Shown: piece after piece, positions 17,359-25,084 of the stretch | How the letters are laid out: each line of letters begins with the position of its first letter | Position numbering within the stretch: position 1 is the first letter of the stretch | Origin: UBA9732 sp963599445 | GTDB taxonomy: Bacteria > Spirochaetota > Spirochaetia > Sphaerochaetales > Sphaerochaetaceae | Direction: 5' to 3' | Assembly (NCBI GenBank): GCA_963599445.1 | Contig: CAVBWZ010000002.1 | Location: 1-64,000, forward strand | Length of the DNA: 64,000 nucleotides | Position numbers and translations under genes: made by a program | Notes under the pieces: model-generated | Database searches by the model: none | Seen by the model: the letters and a program-made list of their open reading frames with translations, nothing else | Told to the model about the DNA's origin: nothing

Positions 17359-18060
17359 ATGAAGGAATCGCAGACCCAGAAGGCATACGACACGTTGCAG
17401 GAAATGATCTTCACGTTCCGCCTTGCACCGGGTTCAAGGGTATCGGACTTCGTACTGTGCAAGACGTTGGACATGAGCCGTACCCCAATCAGGCAGGCGA
17501 TGCTTGCGCTGGCGTCCGATGGCCTTCTCGAGACCGATGGCGTGCATTTCAGCATGCCGGCCCTCACGGAGAAGCGCATAGACGATGTGTACGATGCGAG
17601 AATATGCCTGCAGACGGGGCTGTTGAGGCTTGCAATGGAAAAGGGGATATCCAAGGACGACCTAGCGAATCTCAGAAACGAGATGGAGATAGTCAGCAAC
17701 TCCGAGACCCAAGGTGACATCCGCACGGCATTGAACCACGACCATGACTTCAACTACCTCTTGGCATCCTTGGGAGACAACCCCATGCTTCTTTCCAGCT
17801 TCTCCAAGCTACAGAAGCAGATACGTGTCATCAGCATCCTTGGCATGGCCAAACCTCTCATGAAGGCGCGTGAGTGCTTTGCCGGCATTTGCGACGCCAT
17901 AGAGGAGAACGACACAGAAAAGGCATGCCGCCTGATGACGGACTACATCAACACCGCACGGGACCACAAGAAGAACGTGATAAGAGGATTCTCCACGGAG
18001 GGCCTCGAAAGCATGTACAACGTGATAGCGTCAATCACCCCGAAGAACCAAGACCGATGA
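17359..18060 (+). CDS. GntR family (FCD type) transcriptional regulator
   Basis: The 233-residue protein starts at the ATG at 17359 after GGAGGAG; an earlier frame to 17284 runs through the operators and is rejected. The N-terminal winged helix-turn-helix is MKESQTQKAYDTLQEMIF to LDMSRTPIRQAMLALASDGLL. The C-terminal all-helical FCD domain (about 85-220) carries Asp and His residues that commonly bind metal and an effector. It lies 14 bp upstream of nagA and should repress the nag genes, with an amino-sugar phosphate as the probable inducer. Confidence 0.9.
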   Translation: MKESQTQKAYDTLQEMIFTFRLAPGSRVSDFVLCKTLDMSRTPIRQAMLALASDGLLETDGVHFSMPALTEKRIDDVYDARICLQTGLLRLAMEKGISKDDLANLRNEMEIVSNSETQGDIRTALNHDHDFNYLLASLGDNPMLLSSFSKLQKQIRVISILGMAKPLMKARECFAGICDAIEENDTEKACRLMTDYINTARDHKKNVIRGFSTEGLESMYNVIASITPKNQDR

Positions 18061-18074
18061 CGTTGGGAGGAGCA

Positions 18075-19283
18075 ATGACAATGGTAATCACCAATGCAAA
18101 GATCGTCCTGGAGGACGAAACAATACTTGGGAACATAAAGATCGTAGACGATACGATAGCCCAGATCAGTTCAAAGCCAATAGAAAATCCAGGAACCGAT
18201 GACATATTGGATGCCAAAGGCTGCTTTGTCATGCCAGGAGTCGTAGACCTTCACACCCACGGGTCGGGAGGATTCGACTTCATGGACGGAGAAGTAGCGG
18301 ACATAGTTGGTGCGGCATCCAGCCTTGCGTCCCATGGAACGACGACGTGCCTTCCAACCACCCTCACCTCATCGGACGAAGAGCTCTTCTCGTTCATAAG
18401 GAACTACAGGTCGCTTGTAGAGGGGTTCAAGGACAAGCCGTCACTCAACATGGCAAAGATGCCGGGACTTCATTTGGAAGGTCCATACTTTGACATGGAG
18501 CAGAAAGGAGCCCAGGATCCAAGGTACATACGAAAACCCGACGAGAAGCACTACATGTCCATAATGGAGGCGGCGCAAGGCAGAATCAAACGATGGTCTG
18601 TAGCTCCAGAGCTGGATGGTGCCTTGGAGATGACGAAAAGGCTTTCAAAGGAAGGAGTCCTCATCTCCGCTGGCCATACGGCGGCTACATACGATGAAAT
18701 CTCAAAGGCCTACGACTGTGGAATGAACCTACTCACCCACTTCTACTCAGGAATGTCCTCCATAACCAGAAAGGGAGGCTTCAGGGTCCTTGGAACAGTC
18801 GAAAGCGGATACCTTCTGGATGACTTGAACATAGAGCTCATCTGCGATGGCATGCACCTACCCCCAGAACTTCTTGAAATGATATTCAAGCTCAAAAGGC
18901 ATGACAGGATAACGGCCTGCTCCGACAGCATGAGGGGTGCGGCAATGCCGGAGGGTCCATCCATCCTAGGCCCAAAGCACAATGGAACGGCCTGCATAAT
19001 AGAGGATGGCATTGCAAAGATGCCTGACCGCACCTGTTTTGCAGGAAGCGTTGCAACCGGTGACAGACTTATAAGGACGTTGTACAAGACCATGGGCCTC
19101 AAGATGGAAGAGGTCTCCCGCTTGGTCTCGCTAAGGCCTGCGCAGCTCATAGGAATGGACATGGAGATAGGTTCCATAAAGGAAGGAAAGAAAGCGGACC
19201 TCGTGATCTGCGACGAAAACGTGAAACTGAAGCATGTCCTTGTGGATGGAAAGATAGTGCTCAATTCGTATAGATTCGTATAG
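18075..19283 (+). CDS. nagA: N-acetylglucosamine-6-phosphate deacetylase
   Basis: The 402-residue enzyme removes acetate from GlcNAc-6-P to give glucosamine-6-P. Amidohydrolase motifs are VVDLHTHGSGGFDFMDG (metal His60, His62), LHLEGPYF (metal Glu), LISAGHTAATYDE, LLTHFYSGMS, ICDGMHLPPELL and the catalytic Asp in ACSDSMRG. The ATG at 18075 has a GGGAGGAG SD; upstream in-frame codons belong to the regulator gene region. It is the middle gene of the GntR-nagA-nagB operon. Confidence 0.95.
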   Translation: MTMVITNAKIVLEDETILGNIKIVDDTIAQISSKPIENPGTDDILDAKGCFVMPGVVDLHTHGSGGFDFMDGEVADIVGAASSLASHGTTTCLPTTLTSSDEELFSFIRNYRSLVEGFKDKPSLNMAKMPGLHLEGPYFDMEQKGAQDPRYIRKPDEKHYMSIMEAAQGRIKRWSVAPELDGALEMTKRLSKEGVLISAGHTAATYDEISKAYDCGMNLLTHFYSGMSSITRKGGFRVLGTVESGYLLDDLNIELICDGMHLPPELLEMIFKLKRHDRITACSDSMRGAAMPEGPSILGPKHNGTACIIEDGIAKMPDRTCFAGSVATGDRLIRTLYKTMGLKMEEVSRLVSLRPAQLIGMDMEIGSIKEGKKADLVICDENVKLKHVLVDGKIVLNSYRFV

Positions 19284-19354
19284 ACTGTAGAAGCACTCTA
19301 CAAACACCGCCAACAAGGACTGCTGGCAAGACTTACAGCAAAAAGGAGCGAACC

Positions 19355-20092
19355 ATGATTGACATAAGCATCTCCAAAGACGCAGGCGAACTTGGACTTT
19401 GTGCAGCCAAGAAGGCGGCAAAGCTCATATCTCAGGCCATTTCAGAACACGGCGAAGCAAGGATCATATTGTCTACCGGCATGAGTCAATTCGAGACTTT
19501 GAAAGAACTTGTCAAAATGGACGTTGAATGGTCAAAGGTGACGATGTTCCACTTGGACGAATACGTTGGCCTTCCAGAGACGCACATTGCAAGCTTTAGG
19601 AAGTATCTCAAGGAGCGCTTCACGTCGCTTGTAGGTCTCAAGACAGCCTACTTCGTCAACGGAGAGGGCGATGTCTCAAAGAACATCACAGAGCTTTCCG
19701 CAGCCCTTAACGAAAAGCCTGTTGATGTAGGTCTCATAGGCATTGGAGAGAACGGACACATTGCCTTCAACGACCCTCCAGCCGACTTCGAGACCACACA
19801 GGCCTACAAAGTCGTAGACCTGGACACGCGCTGTCGTATGCAGCAGGTTGGAGAAGGCTGGTTCGCAACAGTGGACGACGTACCAAGACAGGCCATCTCC
19901 ATGTGCCCTAGGCAGATAATGTCGTGCCGCCACATCATCTCAGCGGTCCCACACAAAGTGAAGGCCCAAGCCGTCTACGACACCATCACAAAACCGGTCT
20001 CCCCTACTGTGCCTGCGACACTTCTCAAGACACATCCGGACTGGAACCTGTTTCTTGATATGGACTCAGCCTCGTTGTTGCTGGGACTTTGA
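19355..20092 (+). CDS. nagB: Glucosamine-6-phosphate deaminase
   Basis: The 245-residue enzyme converts glucosamine-6-P to fructose-6-P and ammonia. Diagnostic motifs are ILSTGMSQFETL (phosphate loop), FHLDEYVGL (catalytic Asp), IGIGENGHIAFNDPP (catalytic Asp and His region) and the C-terminal lid PVSPTVPATLLKTH. The length is normal. It follows nagA by 71 bp with an AAGGAG SD and completes the pathway from GlcNAc-6-P to glycolysis. Confidence 0.95.
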   Translation: MIDISISKDAGELGLCAAKKAAKLISQAISEHGEARIILSTGMSQFETLKELVKMDVEWSKVTMFHLDEYVGLPETHIASFRKYLKERFTSLVGLKTAYFVNGEGDVSKNITELSAALNEKPVDVGLIGIGENGHIAFNDPPADFETTQAYKVVDLDTRCRMQQVGEGWFATVDDVPRQAISMCPRQIMSCRHIISAVPHKVKAQAVYDTITKPVSPTVPATLLKTHPDWNLFLDMDSASLLLGL

Positions 20093-20103
20093 CTTCATGA
20101 AAA

Positions 20104-20134
20104 GACCTCCCAAGCGACAGGCTGGGGAGGTCTA
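20104..20134. terminator. Bidirectional terminator between nagB and lipoprotein gene
   Basis: AGACCTCCC (20104-20112) pairs with GGGAGGTCT (20126-20134). On the minus strand the stem is followed by TTTTC. It lies between convergent genes. Confidence 0.7.
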
Positions 20135-20154
20135 GATTTGAACAAGTAAACGAA

Positions 20155-21249
20155 TTATATGATGTTTACTTTTCCCTTTGTTTCAGCTGCAATCTTCACC
20201 AACGAGCCTTCTGTTTTGTCCGCAGAAATAGCAGTACATCTGGACGCTGTAGCAACATCTACATTGATAACTGCATAGCCCTTTGCTCTAATGGAATAGA
20301 CGATTTTCTGGTCTTCCCCTTTTTTGTTGTTCTCGACAGTGCTCTCACCCTTAATGGTGCAGTTGACAATATCGACTATCGAATGGGCATTTTCATCATA
20401 GCTTTCTGCAAAAACAGGAGCCACGCTACCTACTTCGTTTCCTATAACGGTGATAGATGAATTCCAGAGCTCTGCCTTTATGGGTGTTTTAATCTTGCCT
20501 TTACTGTCATTGAGGTAGGTGTAAAAGCCATAAACACTTCCAACAGAACTAGAGTAAACCTCTACGCTAGAATTCTCAAGCTTCGTGAAACAGTCATCTG
20601 CATCATAGCTCCATATTCCAATAAGCATAACACTGGATGGTTTTGTGCCTTCTTTCGCCTCGTTTTTCACAACAATACTGGATGCATCGTTGAATACAGC
20701 CTTTCCATGATTGAAGAAACCACCAATAGCGCCAGAACCTTTGCCTGATTCAGGAAATATAGCTTCAAGTCTCAGCTCTGATGCATTGAAAGTCGCTGAT
20801 GCTTCATTGCAGACCAAGGCCTTGCCATCTGCAAAAACATCCCCTTTATAGGAAATGGTTCCGTTATTGATTGTAAGCTCTCCGTTTTTGGAGTTCATGA
20901 TTACATCGGTGGTAAACGTTCCAGTGGTCTTGATTTCCTTTCCTCCAAGGTCGAGTACTTTCTTGCCTGTAGATGTGACTGCAGCAGTCAGTTCGATATC
21001 ATCTGCAAGGATTGCGCTTCCTGATTCACCTTCGGACAGAAACTTGGCAAGCTCTTCCTGATTGTAAATCTGACTGTCGAACTCATCGCCTGCAATCTCA
21101 TTTCCACAGACAGAGCAGACCTTCACAACCTTTCCGTCCTTCACTACGTTTCCGCCATAAACGTGACTACAGGGTTCATCTTCACATGCAACTGCAGTGA
21201 AGACCAACAGTACCGCCAACAACATGGCGATGATTCTCGTCTTTTTCAT
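20155..21249 (-). CDS. Surface lipoprotein, right-handed beta-helix-like
   Basis: The 364-residue lipoprotein has a signal peptide with lipobox FTAVAC (Cys22). A small zinc-ribbon-like segment follows (CSHVYGGNVVKDGKVVKVCSVCGNEI). The rest is a series of short beta repeats (LTINNGTISYKGD, VVKNEAKEG, NSSVEVYSSSVGSVYGFY, DIVNCTIKGEST) typical of right-handed parallel beta-helix surface proteins. Binding partners are unknown. Its promoter holds a nine-G tract between the -35 and -10 boxes, so expression may be phase variable. It shares leader design with the lipoprotein gene at 50756-51384. Confidence 0.75.
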   Translation of the reverse strand: MKKTRIIAMLLAVLLVFTAVACEDEPCSHVYGGNVVKDGKVVKVCSVCGNEIAGDEFDSQIYNQEELAKFLSEGESGSAILADDIELTAAVTSTGKKVLDLGGKEIKTTGTFTTDVIMNSKNGELTINNGTISYKGDVFADGKALVCNEASATFNASELRLEAIFPESGKGSGAIGGFFNHGKAVFNDASSIVVKNEAKEGTKPSSVMLIGIWSYDADDCFTKLENSSVEVYSSSVGSVYGFYTYLNDSKGKIKTPIKAELWNSSITVIGNEVGSVAPVFAESYDENAHSIVDIVNCTIKGESTVENNKKGEDQKIVYSIRAKGYAVINVDVATASRCTAISADKTEGSLVKIAAETKGKVNII

Positions 21250-21281
21250 TTAATACCCCTTTCGAGACCCTGAGGTCTCCT

Positions 21282-21326
21282 GAATCGATACGTCGATTCT
21301 ACCCCCCCCCGGAATAAAACCGTCAA
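21282..21326 (-). promoter_or_regulatory. Promoter with G9 tract between -35 and -10
   Basis: On the minus strand TTGACG (21321-21326) and TAGAAT (21296-21301) are separated by 19 bp, of which nine are a G run (21302-21310). Two fewer Gs would give the optimal 17. Just downstream GAATCGA and TCGATTC form a 7-bp hairpin with a 4-nt loop (21282-21299). Confidence 0.7.
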
Positions 21327-21335
21327 GTGAAATCA

Positions 21336-21344
21336 GGGGGGGGG
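21336..21344 (+). repeat. Second G9 homopolymer
   Basis: Nine Gs on the plus strand mirror the G9 promoter tract; with flanking GATTC/GAATC they form an inverted repeat around the -35 region. An AAAGGAG at 21350-21356 and a nine-codon GTG frame (21364-21393) follow, ending within the loop of the next hairpin. Confidence 0.7.
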
Positions 21345-21371
21345 AATCTAAAGGAGTATCAAGGTGAAAGC

Positions 21372-21420
21372 AAAACTTTCTTCATCGAACTGAAAAAACC
21401 AAGTCGATGAAGAAAGTTTT
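21372..21420 (+). terminator. 17-bp perfect hairpin, terminator-like
   Basis: Arms 21372-21388 (AAAACTTTCTTCATCGA) and 21404-21420 pair perfectly over 17 bp with a 15-nt loop, and the right arm ends in TTTTC. There is no long gene upstream on this strand, only the short GTG frame. Confidence 0.55.
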
Positions 21421-21540
21421 CTTCCGAAAAGTCAAAAACAGAGGAAAATGAAGAAAGTCGTCTGCAGTTCAATGTTGATAACAACAATATGCTTTCTCAC
21501 AAAACTTGACAGGTGGTGTTCCTTTTGCGATACTTCAGAT

Positions 21541-21630
21541 GAAAAGAGGCACCGCCTGTGGACGGTCAACCTCAAACTACTAGGCGAAAAGGTCGCTCAG
21601 ATTTCTCAGGTCGTGGAGCGGCCTTTATTT
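21541..21630 (+). ncRNA. Putative antisense RNA antitoxin of type I locus
   Basis: A strong plus-strand promoter, TTGACA (21506-21511), 17-bp spacer, GATACT (21529-21534), reads toward the 3' end of the small toxin gene on the other strand. A hairpin with arms near 21591-21599 (GGTCGCTC) and 21616-21623 (GAGCGGCC), followed by TTTATTTTG, would end a transcript of about 90 nt. The RNA would overlap the toxin mRNA at its 3' end, as RatA does for TxpA. Confidence 0.65.
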
Positions 21631-21702
21631 TGTGCTGTTGCGTGCTGCTATTACCAAACCGATGATTGCAATCACAACCATAAGCATCTCATAGTCACTC
21701 AT
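21625..21702 (-). CDS. Small hydrophobic type I toxin (holin-like toxin family)
   Basis: A 25-codon gene encodes MSDYEMLMVVIAIIGLVIAA followed by RNSTK. The pattern of an M-S/T-x-Y-E-x-L-M start, a single hydrophobic helix and a short basic tail is that of the putative holin-like toxin family (relatives of TxpA, BsrG and PepG1), which depolarise the membrane. The ATG at 21702 has a near-perfect SD (GGGGAGG, 8 bases away). A hairpin (TCGGGGAGG...CCTCTCCGA, about 21735-21757) in the 5' leader could hide the SD region. Promoter and antisense RNA are annotated separately. Confidence 0.75.
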   Translation of the reverse strand: MSDYEMLMVVIAIIGLVIAARNSTK

Positions 21703-21817
21703 GAGCATCACCTCCCCATTTCAACTTTCGAAGAATCGGAGAGGAACCCTCCCCGATATCCAATCATGAACATTTGGGAGGTCGAACCGTCCACCGTTTC
21801 ACGGCAGTGCCAGTTTC

Positions 21818-21846
21818 ATTATCACATATACATCGCAACTTATCAA
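21818..21846 (-). promoter_or_regulatory. Promoter of the type I toxin mRNA
   Basis: On the minus strand TTGATA (21841-21846), 17-bp spacer and GATAAT (21818-21823) preceded by TGT. It would give a 5' leader of about 110 nt before the toxin ATG. Confidence 0.65.
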
Positions 21847-21879
21847 GAGTTTAGCACCGGTGTTTGGCTTCGCGTTTTC

Positions 21880-22020
21880 TCAACACTTTCTACAGATGCA
21901 ACACCTGCCACAAGTACGACAACCTCTACACTTGCTACAAACATCACAACAGCCACAGAATCGCTACAGATTCAACCACACTCACCAAGCTCACCATCGC
22001 TACAAAACACTGACAATTTC
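21880..22020. repeat. Low-complexity CACAAC/CTACAA island
   Basis: A run of imperfect hexamer-like words (CAACACCTGCCACAAG, CAACCTCTACA, CAACAGCCACAG) with no credible gene. Similar islands lie at 32755-32860 and, on the other strand, 51640-51690. The remaining sequence to 22200 shows nothing I recognise. Confidence 0.5.
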
Positions 22021-22237
22021 CAAGAGAAAGAACCAAAACAGTTCGTTTTGGTGCGTGTAGTACGTGAATATTAAAGTGCAGTAGTAGGAGTAGTGAGAAT
22101 AATCAGTGTAGTGAGAACTCATAAAACAAGGCATGGCTGAACTTGTAGTACAACCATGCCTTGATTACGATTTTACACCAAAGCCTTAGAAGCTTATTTC
22201 GCCGGGATTTGAGATGCAGTACAAGGAAGAAGAACAC

Positions 22238-22410
22238 GGATAGTACTTTGCTGTACAGCCGTGTTCGACCTGACGAAGTAATGCGCTCAAAGCCCTAGAA
22301 ACCTGTTTCGACGGGATTTTTAGCAATAACCTAGAAGCAAAACGGGGGACAGTGCTAAGGTGCACGGCCACCGTGAAACGACAACGGAGATTGCAAAAAG
22401 CCCTAGAAAT
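22238..22410. repeat. Dispersed intergenic repeat, two units 109 bp apart
   Basis: Units begin GGATAGTACT (22238) and GGACAGTGCT (22347), the same family and same 109-bp spacing as at 6703-6872. The second unit runs into the uxaC stop codon (CTAG at 22403-22406), so the repeat provides the end of that gene. Confidence 0.85.
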
Positions 22411-23785
22411 AATTGACGGCGTTGTTGAAGGAGATATCCTGCGCCATCTTGCCCATCATCTCATAGTCGCCAGGAGCCTCGCCGTTCTCCATCCAGGTAC
22501 CAAGGATGTTGCACATGATCCTGCGGAAGTACTCGTGCCTTGGATAGGAGAGGAATGAACGACTGTCAGTGAGCATACCAACGAAACGGGAGAGCATGCC
22601 AAGGTTGCCAAGTGTCTTCATCTGCTGAACCATACCGTCTATGTGGTCGCAGAACCACCAACCGGAACCAAGCTGGAGCTTGCCCGGGATGTCGCGCTGG
22701 AAATCACCCATGAGAGAGCCAAGGACGTAGTAGTCGTTTGGATTGAGGGAGTACAGAATGGTCTTTGGGAGAGCATCCTGACTGTCAAGGGCATCGAGGA
22801 AGCGGGCAAGCTTGTCTGCAATGGAGTAGTCGCTTATTGCATCGTAGCCTGTGTCTGGGCCAAGTGCCTTGTAGCCACGGGAGCAGTTGTTGCGGCTGGC
22901 CTGCATATGAAGCTGCATCACAAGACCGCGCTTTGAGTACTCCTTGGCCAACGACATGAGGATGAACGTTCTGTAGAGCTCGGCCTCGGAAGCTGTGACA
23001 ACCTCTCCCTTGCGAGCCTTGAGGAACACCTCGTTCACCTGGGCATCGCTTCCAACTGCATATGGAGGGAAGCAGAGTGCGTGGTCTGTGGCAAGACAGC
23101 CGTTCTCGACGAACCAGTCAAGGCGTTTGGAAAGCGCCGTCATGACATCCCATGCGTTCTCGATCGATACACCGCTTGCATCAGCAAGGGCATCGATATA
23201 GGCATTGAAACCGGCTGCATCGATGTTCATGGCCTTGTCAGGACGGAACGAAGGGATGACCTTTGTCTTGGTTTTGCCTTCAGACCTGATCTGTGCGTGG
23301 TACTCAAGGGAATCCACAGGGTCATCGGTTGTACCAACAGCGTAGACCTTGAACTTGTCGAAGATACCGTATACATCCAACGAAGGATCGCTTTTGAGCT
23401 TCTCGTTGGCCTCGTCGTAGATTTCACGTGCCGTTGCAGGACACAGGACCTTGTCGATGCCAAAGTAGCGCTTGAGTTCAAGATGAGTCCAGTGGTAGAG
23501 TGGGTTTCCAACCAGGCGGGAGACGGCATCGCTCCAGTTGTAGAAACGCTGGAAGGAGTCCCCTTCCCTCTCGTCCATGCCGTTGGCTCGAATCATGCGC
23601 CACTTGTAATGGTCGCCGCCAAGCCACGCCTGTGTGATGTCAGGTTCACGCTTGTTCTGCGCAATCTCCTTTGGGGAAAGGTGGCAGTGGTAGTCGAAAA
23701 TGGGCATATCCTTGGCCCATTCGTGGAAAAGTATACGCGCAGGCTCGTTCTCCAAGAGAAAATCCTCGCCCATGAAATCCTTCAT
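22403..23785 (-). CDS. uxaC: Uronate isomerase (glucuronate/galacturonate)
   Basis: The 460-residue enzyme converts D-glucuronate to D-fructuronate and D-galacturonate to D-tagaturonate. Family motifs are PIFDYHCHLSPKEIA (metal His-x-His near the N-terminus), GDHYKWRMIRANG, TTDDPVDSLEYH, VMQLHMQASRNNCSR, LNPNDYYVLGSLMGDF and LTDSRSFLSYPRHEYFRRI. The ATG at 23785 is chosen over an upstream frame because GGAGG lies at the right distance. It is the last gene of the hexuronate operon. Confidence 0.95.
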   Translation of the reverse strand: MKDFMGEDFLLENEPARILFHEWAKDMPIFDYHCHLSPKEIAQNKREPDITQAWLGGDHYKWRMIRANGMDEREGDSFQRFYNWSDAVSRLVGNPLYHWTHLELKRYFGIDKVLCPATAREIYDEANEKLKSDPSLDVYGIFDKFKVYAVGTTDDPVDSLEYHAQIRSEGKTKTKVIPSFRPDKAMNIDAAGFNAYIDALADASGVSIENAWDVMTALSKRLDWFVENGCLATDHALCFPPYAVGSDAQVNEVFLKARKGEVVTASEAELYRTFILMSLAKEYSKRGLVMQLHMQASRNNCSRGYKALGPDTGYDAISDYSIADKLARFLDALDSQDALPKTILYSLNPNDYYVLGSLMGDFQRDIPGKLQLGSGWWFCDHIDGMVQQMKTLGNLGMLSRFVGMLTDSRSFLSYPRHEYFRRIMCNILGTWMENGEAPGDYEMMGKMAQDISFNNAVNYF

Positions 23786-23834
23786 ATCAAATCCTCCAAT
23801 CATTTCCAAGACCGATGTCCCTGAGGACACCGTC

Positions 23835-25070
23835 TCAATTGAACTTCTCCCTGTTTATCCAAAGACCCAAAGCCGGGTTTGGAATGAAGAAGACCTGTTC
23901 TCCGTCGACATCGTTGTAGCCATACGAAAGCTTTGACGGGTCGTATTTCTTTGCAAACTCATCATATGAAGCAGGAATGAACCCAACGTCCTCAATCTCC
24001 TTCTGGGAGATGTTCTTCACTGCGTAGGTTATGGAGAACCTGCCGTCGCTCGAGCCATGGATGAGGTGTGCAGCCACACCCATGTTCTCCTTGAGATCGT
24101 CGCAGTCCTTCAAAAGCTCAAGGGTGTGGAGACGACCCTTGTAGCCGTACTTGCGAATGAGCTTATCGTTGATTGGGTCTTCTCCAAACTTATCCACGCC
24201 AGGGGCAAGGACGATGAGGTCTCCGCCATCGGCCATGGCCATTCGGGTCCTGTACACGCTCTTGTTACCAAGCCATGTGCTCTTGAACTCCTTGGGGTCA
24301 AGGTAGACGACGCACTTCTTGATTCCGTGCTCCACGAAGTCAATGTTGTGCTCCTGGGCGCACACGATTGCATCTTCAAGAGGCCTTCTTCCCTCGCCGA
24401 TGAAAAGGCCATGGGTCTGTATCTCGGAATTGGGAGCTGTGCAGGCAGTGAGCATGTATAGCACATGCACATCCTTGAGGAAGTGCTCTGCAGCGTAGTC
24501 GAAAACCTTCCTTACAGGAGTGTGGTCGCGACCCATCATGCGCTCCATACCATAGACCGCACCTATGATGTGGCTCTGGTTTATCATAGAGCTTCCACCC
24601 ACTCCAACGAACAGATTCTTGGAATGGTTGGCCATGCCAATGACCTCGTGCGGCACGACCTGACCTATGGAAAGGACAAGGTCGAACGACGGATCCATCA
24701 CCATGCGGTTTATCTCAACGGCAACAGGCTCGTTCCAAAGACCCTCCGTCACCTCTGACACGAATGAGGCGGGAACCTCGCCGATGTTGACGACGTCATG
24801 TCTCCAATCATGTGCATGGAACTTCTCTACAGGGATGTCTCCGTACATGGTGGAGATCTCCTGCTGTGTCATTGGAACGTGGGTCCCAAGGGCTTCGAGA
24901 ATCTCAACCTCAACGCCATGGTCGCAGCACCAATGATAGCCTATATTTGCAATGAGGCCTGCATTTGAGAAGAACCTCGTGAAATCAGGCACCACCATGA
25001 GCACCTTCTTTGGGCTGCGGGCCGCAAGGGCGGCCTCAACCTCGATTCTTATCTGTCTTTCGTCAAGCAT
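23835..25070 (-). CDS. LarA-type (DUF2088) nickel-dependent epimerase, predicted mannonate/gluconate epimerase
   Basis: The 411-residue protein starts at the ATG at 25070 (GGAG seven bases away). The LarA active-site set is complete: His64 in ALGTHVPMTQ, His141 in VVPHEVIG, Lys151 in NHSKNLF and His167 in NQSHIIG. Spacing of 10 and 16 residues equals His174-Lys184-His200 of lactate racemase, where Lys carries the nickel-pincer nucleotide. Relatives racemise or epimerise 2-hydroxy acids, including gluconate at C2. Next to gnd, uxuB and uxaE and without uxuA, conversion of D-mannonate to D-gluconate is the best-fitting reaction. larBCE genes are not in the window. Confidence 0.8.
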   Translation of the reverse strand: MLDERQIRIEVEAALAARSPKKVLMVVPDFTRFFSNAGLIANIGYHWCCDHGVEVEILEALGTHVPMTQQEISTMYGDIPVEKFHAHDWRHDVVNIGEVPASFVSEVTEGLWNEPVAVEINRMVMDPSFDLVLSIGQVVPHEVIGMANHSKNLFVGVGGSSMINQSHIIGAVYGMERMMGRDHTPVRKVFDYAAEHFLKDVHVLYMLTACTAPNSEIQTHGLFIGEGRRPLEDAIVCAQEHNIDFVEHGIKKCVVYLDPKEFKSTWLGNKSVYRTRMAMADGGDLIVLAPGVDKFGEDPINDKLIRKYGYKGRLHTLELLKDCDDLKENMGVAAHLIHGSSDGRFSITYAVKNISQKEIEDVGFIPASYDEFAKKYDPSKLSYGYNDVDGEQVFFIPNPALGLWINREKFN

Positions 25071-25084
25071 AGCAGACTCCACAA

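Noticed and set aside
21448..22074. 208-codon plus-strand frame starting MKKVVCSSMLITTICF
   Set aside because: It runs through the antisense RNA promoter, opposite the type I toxin gene and its promoter, then a low-complexity island; composition is not protein-like.
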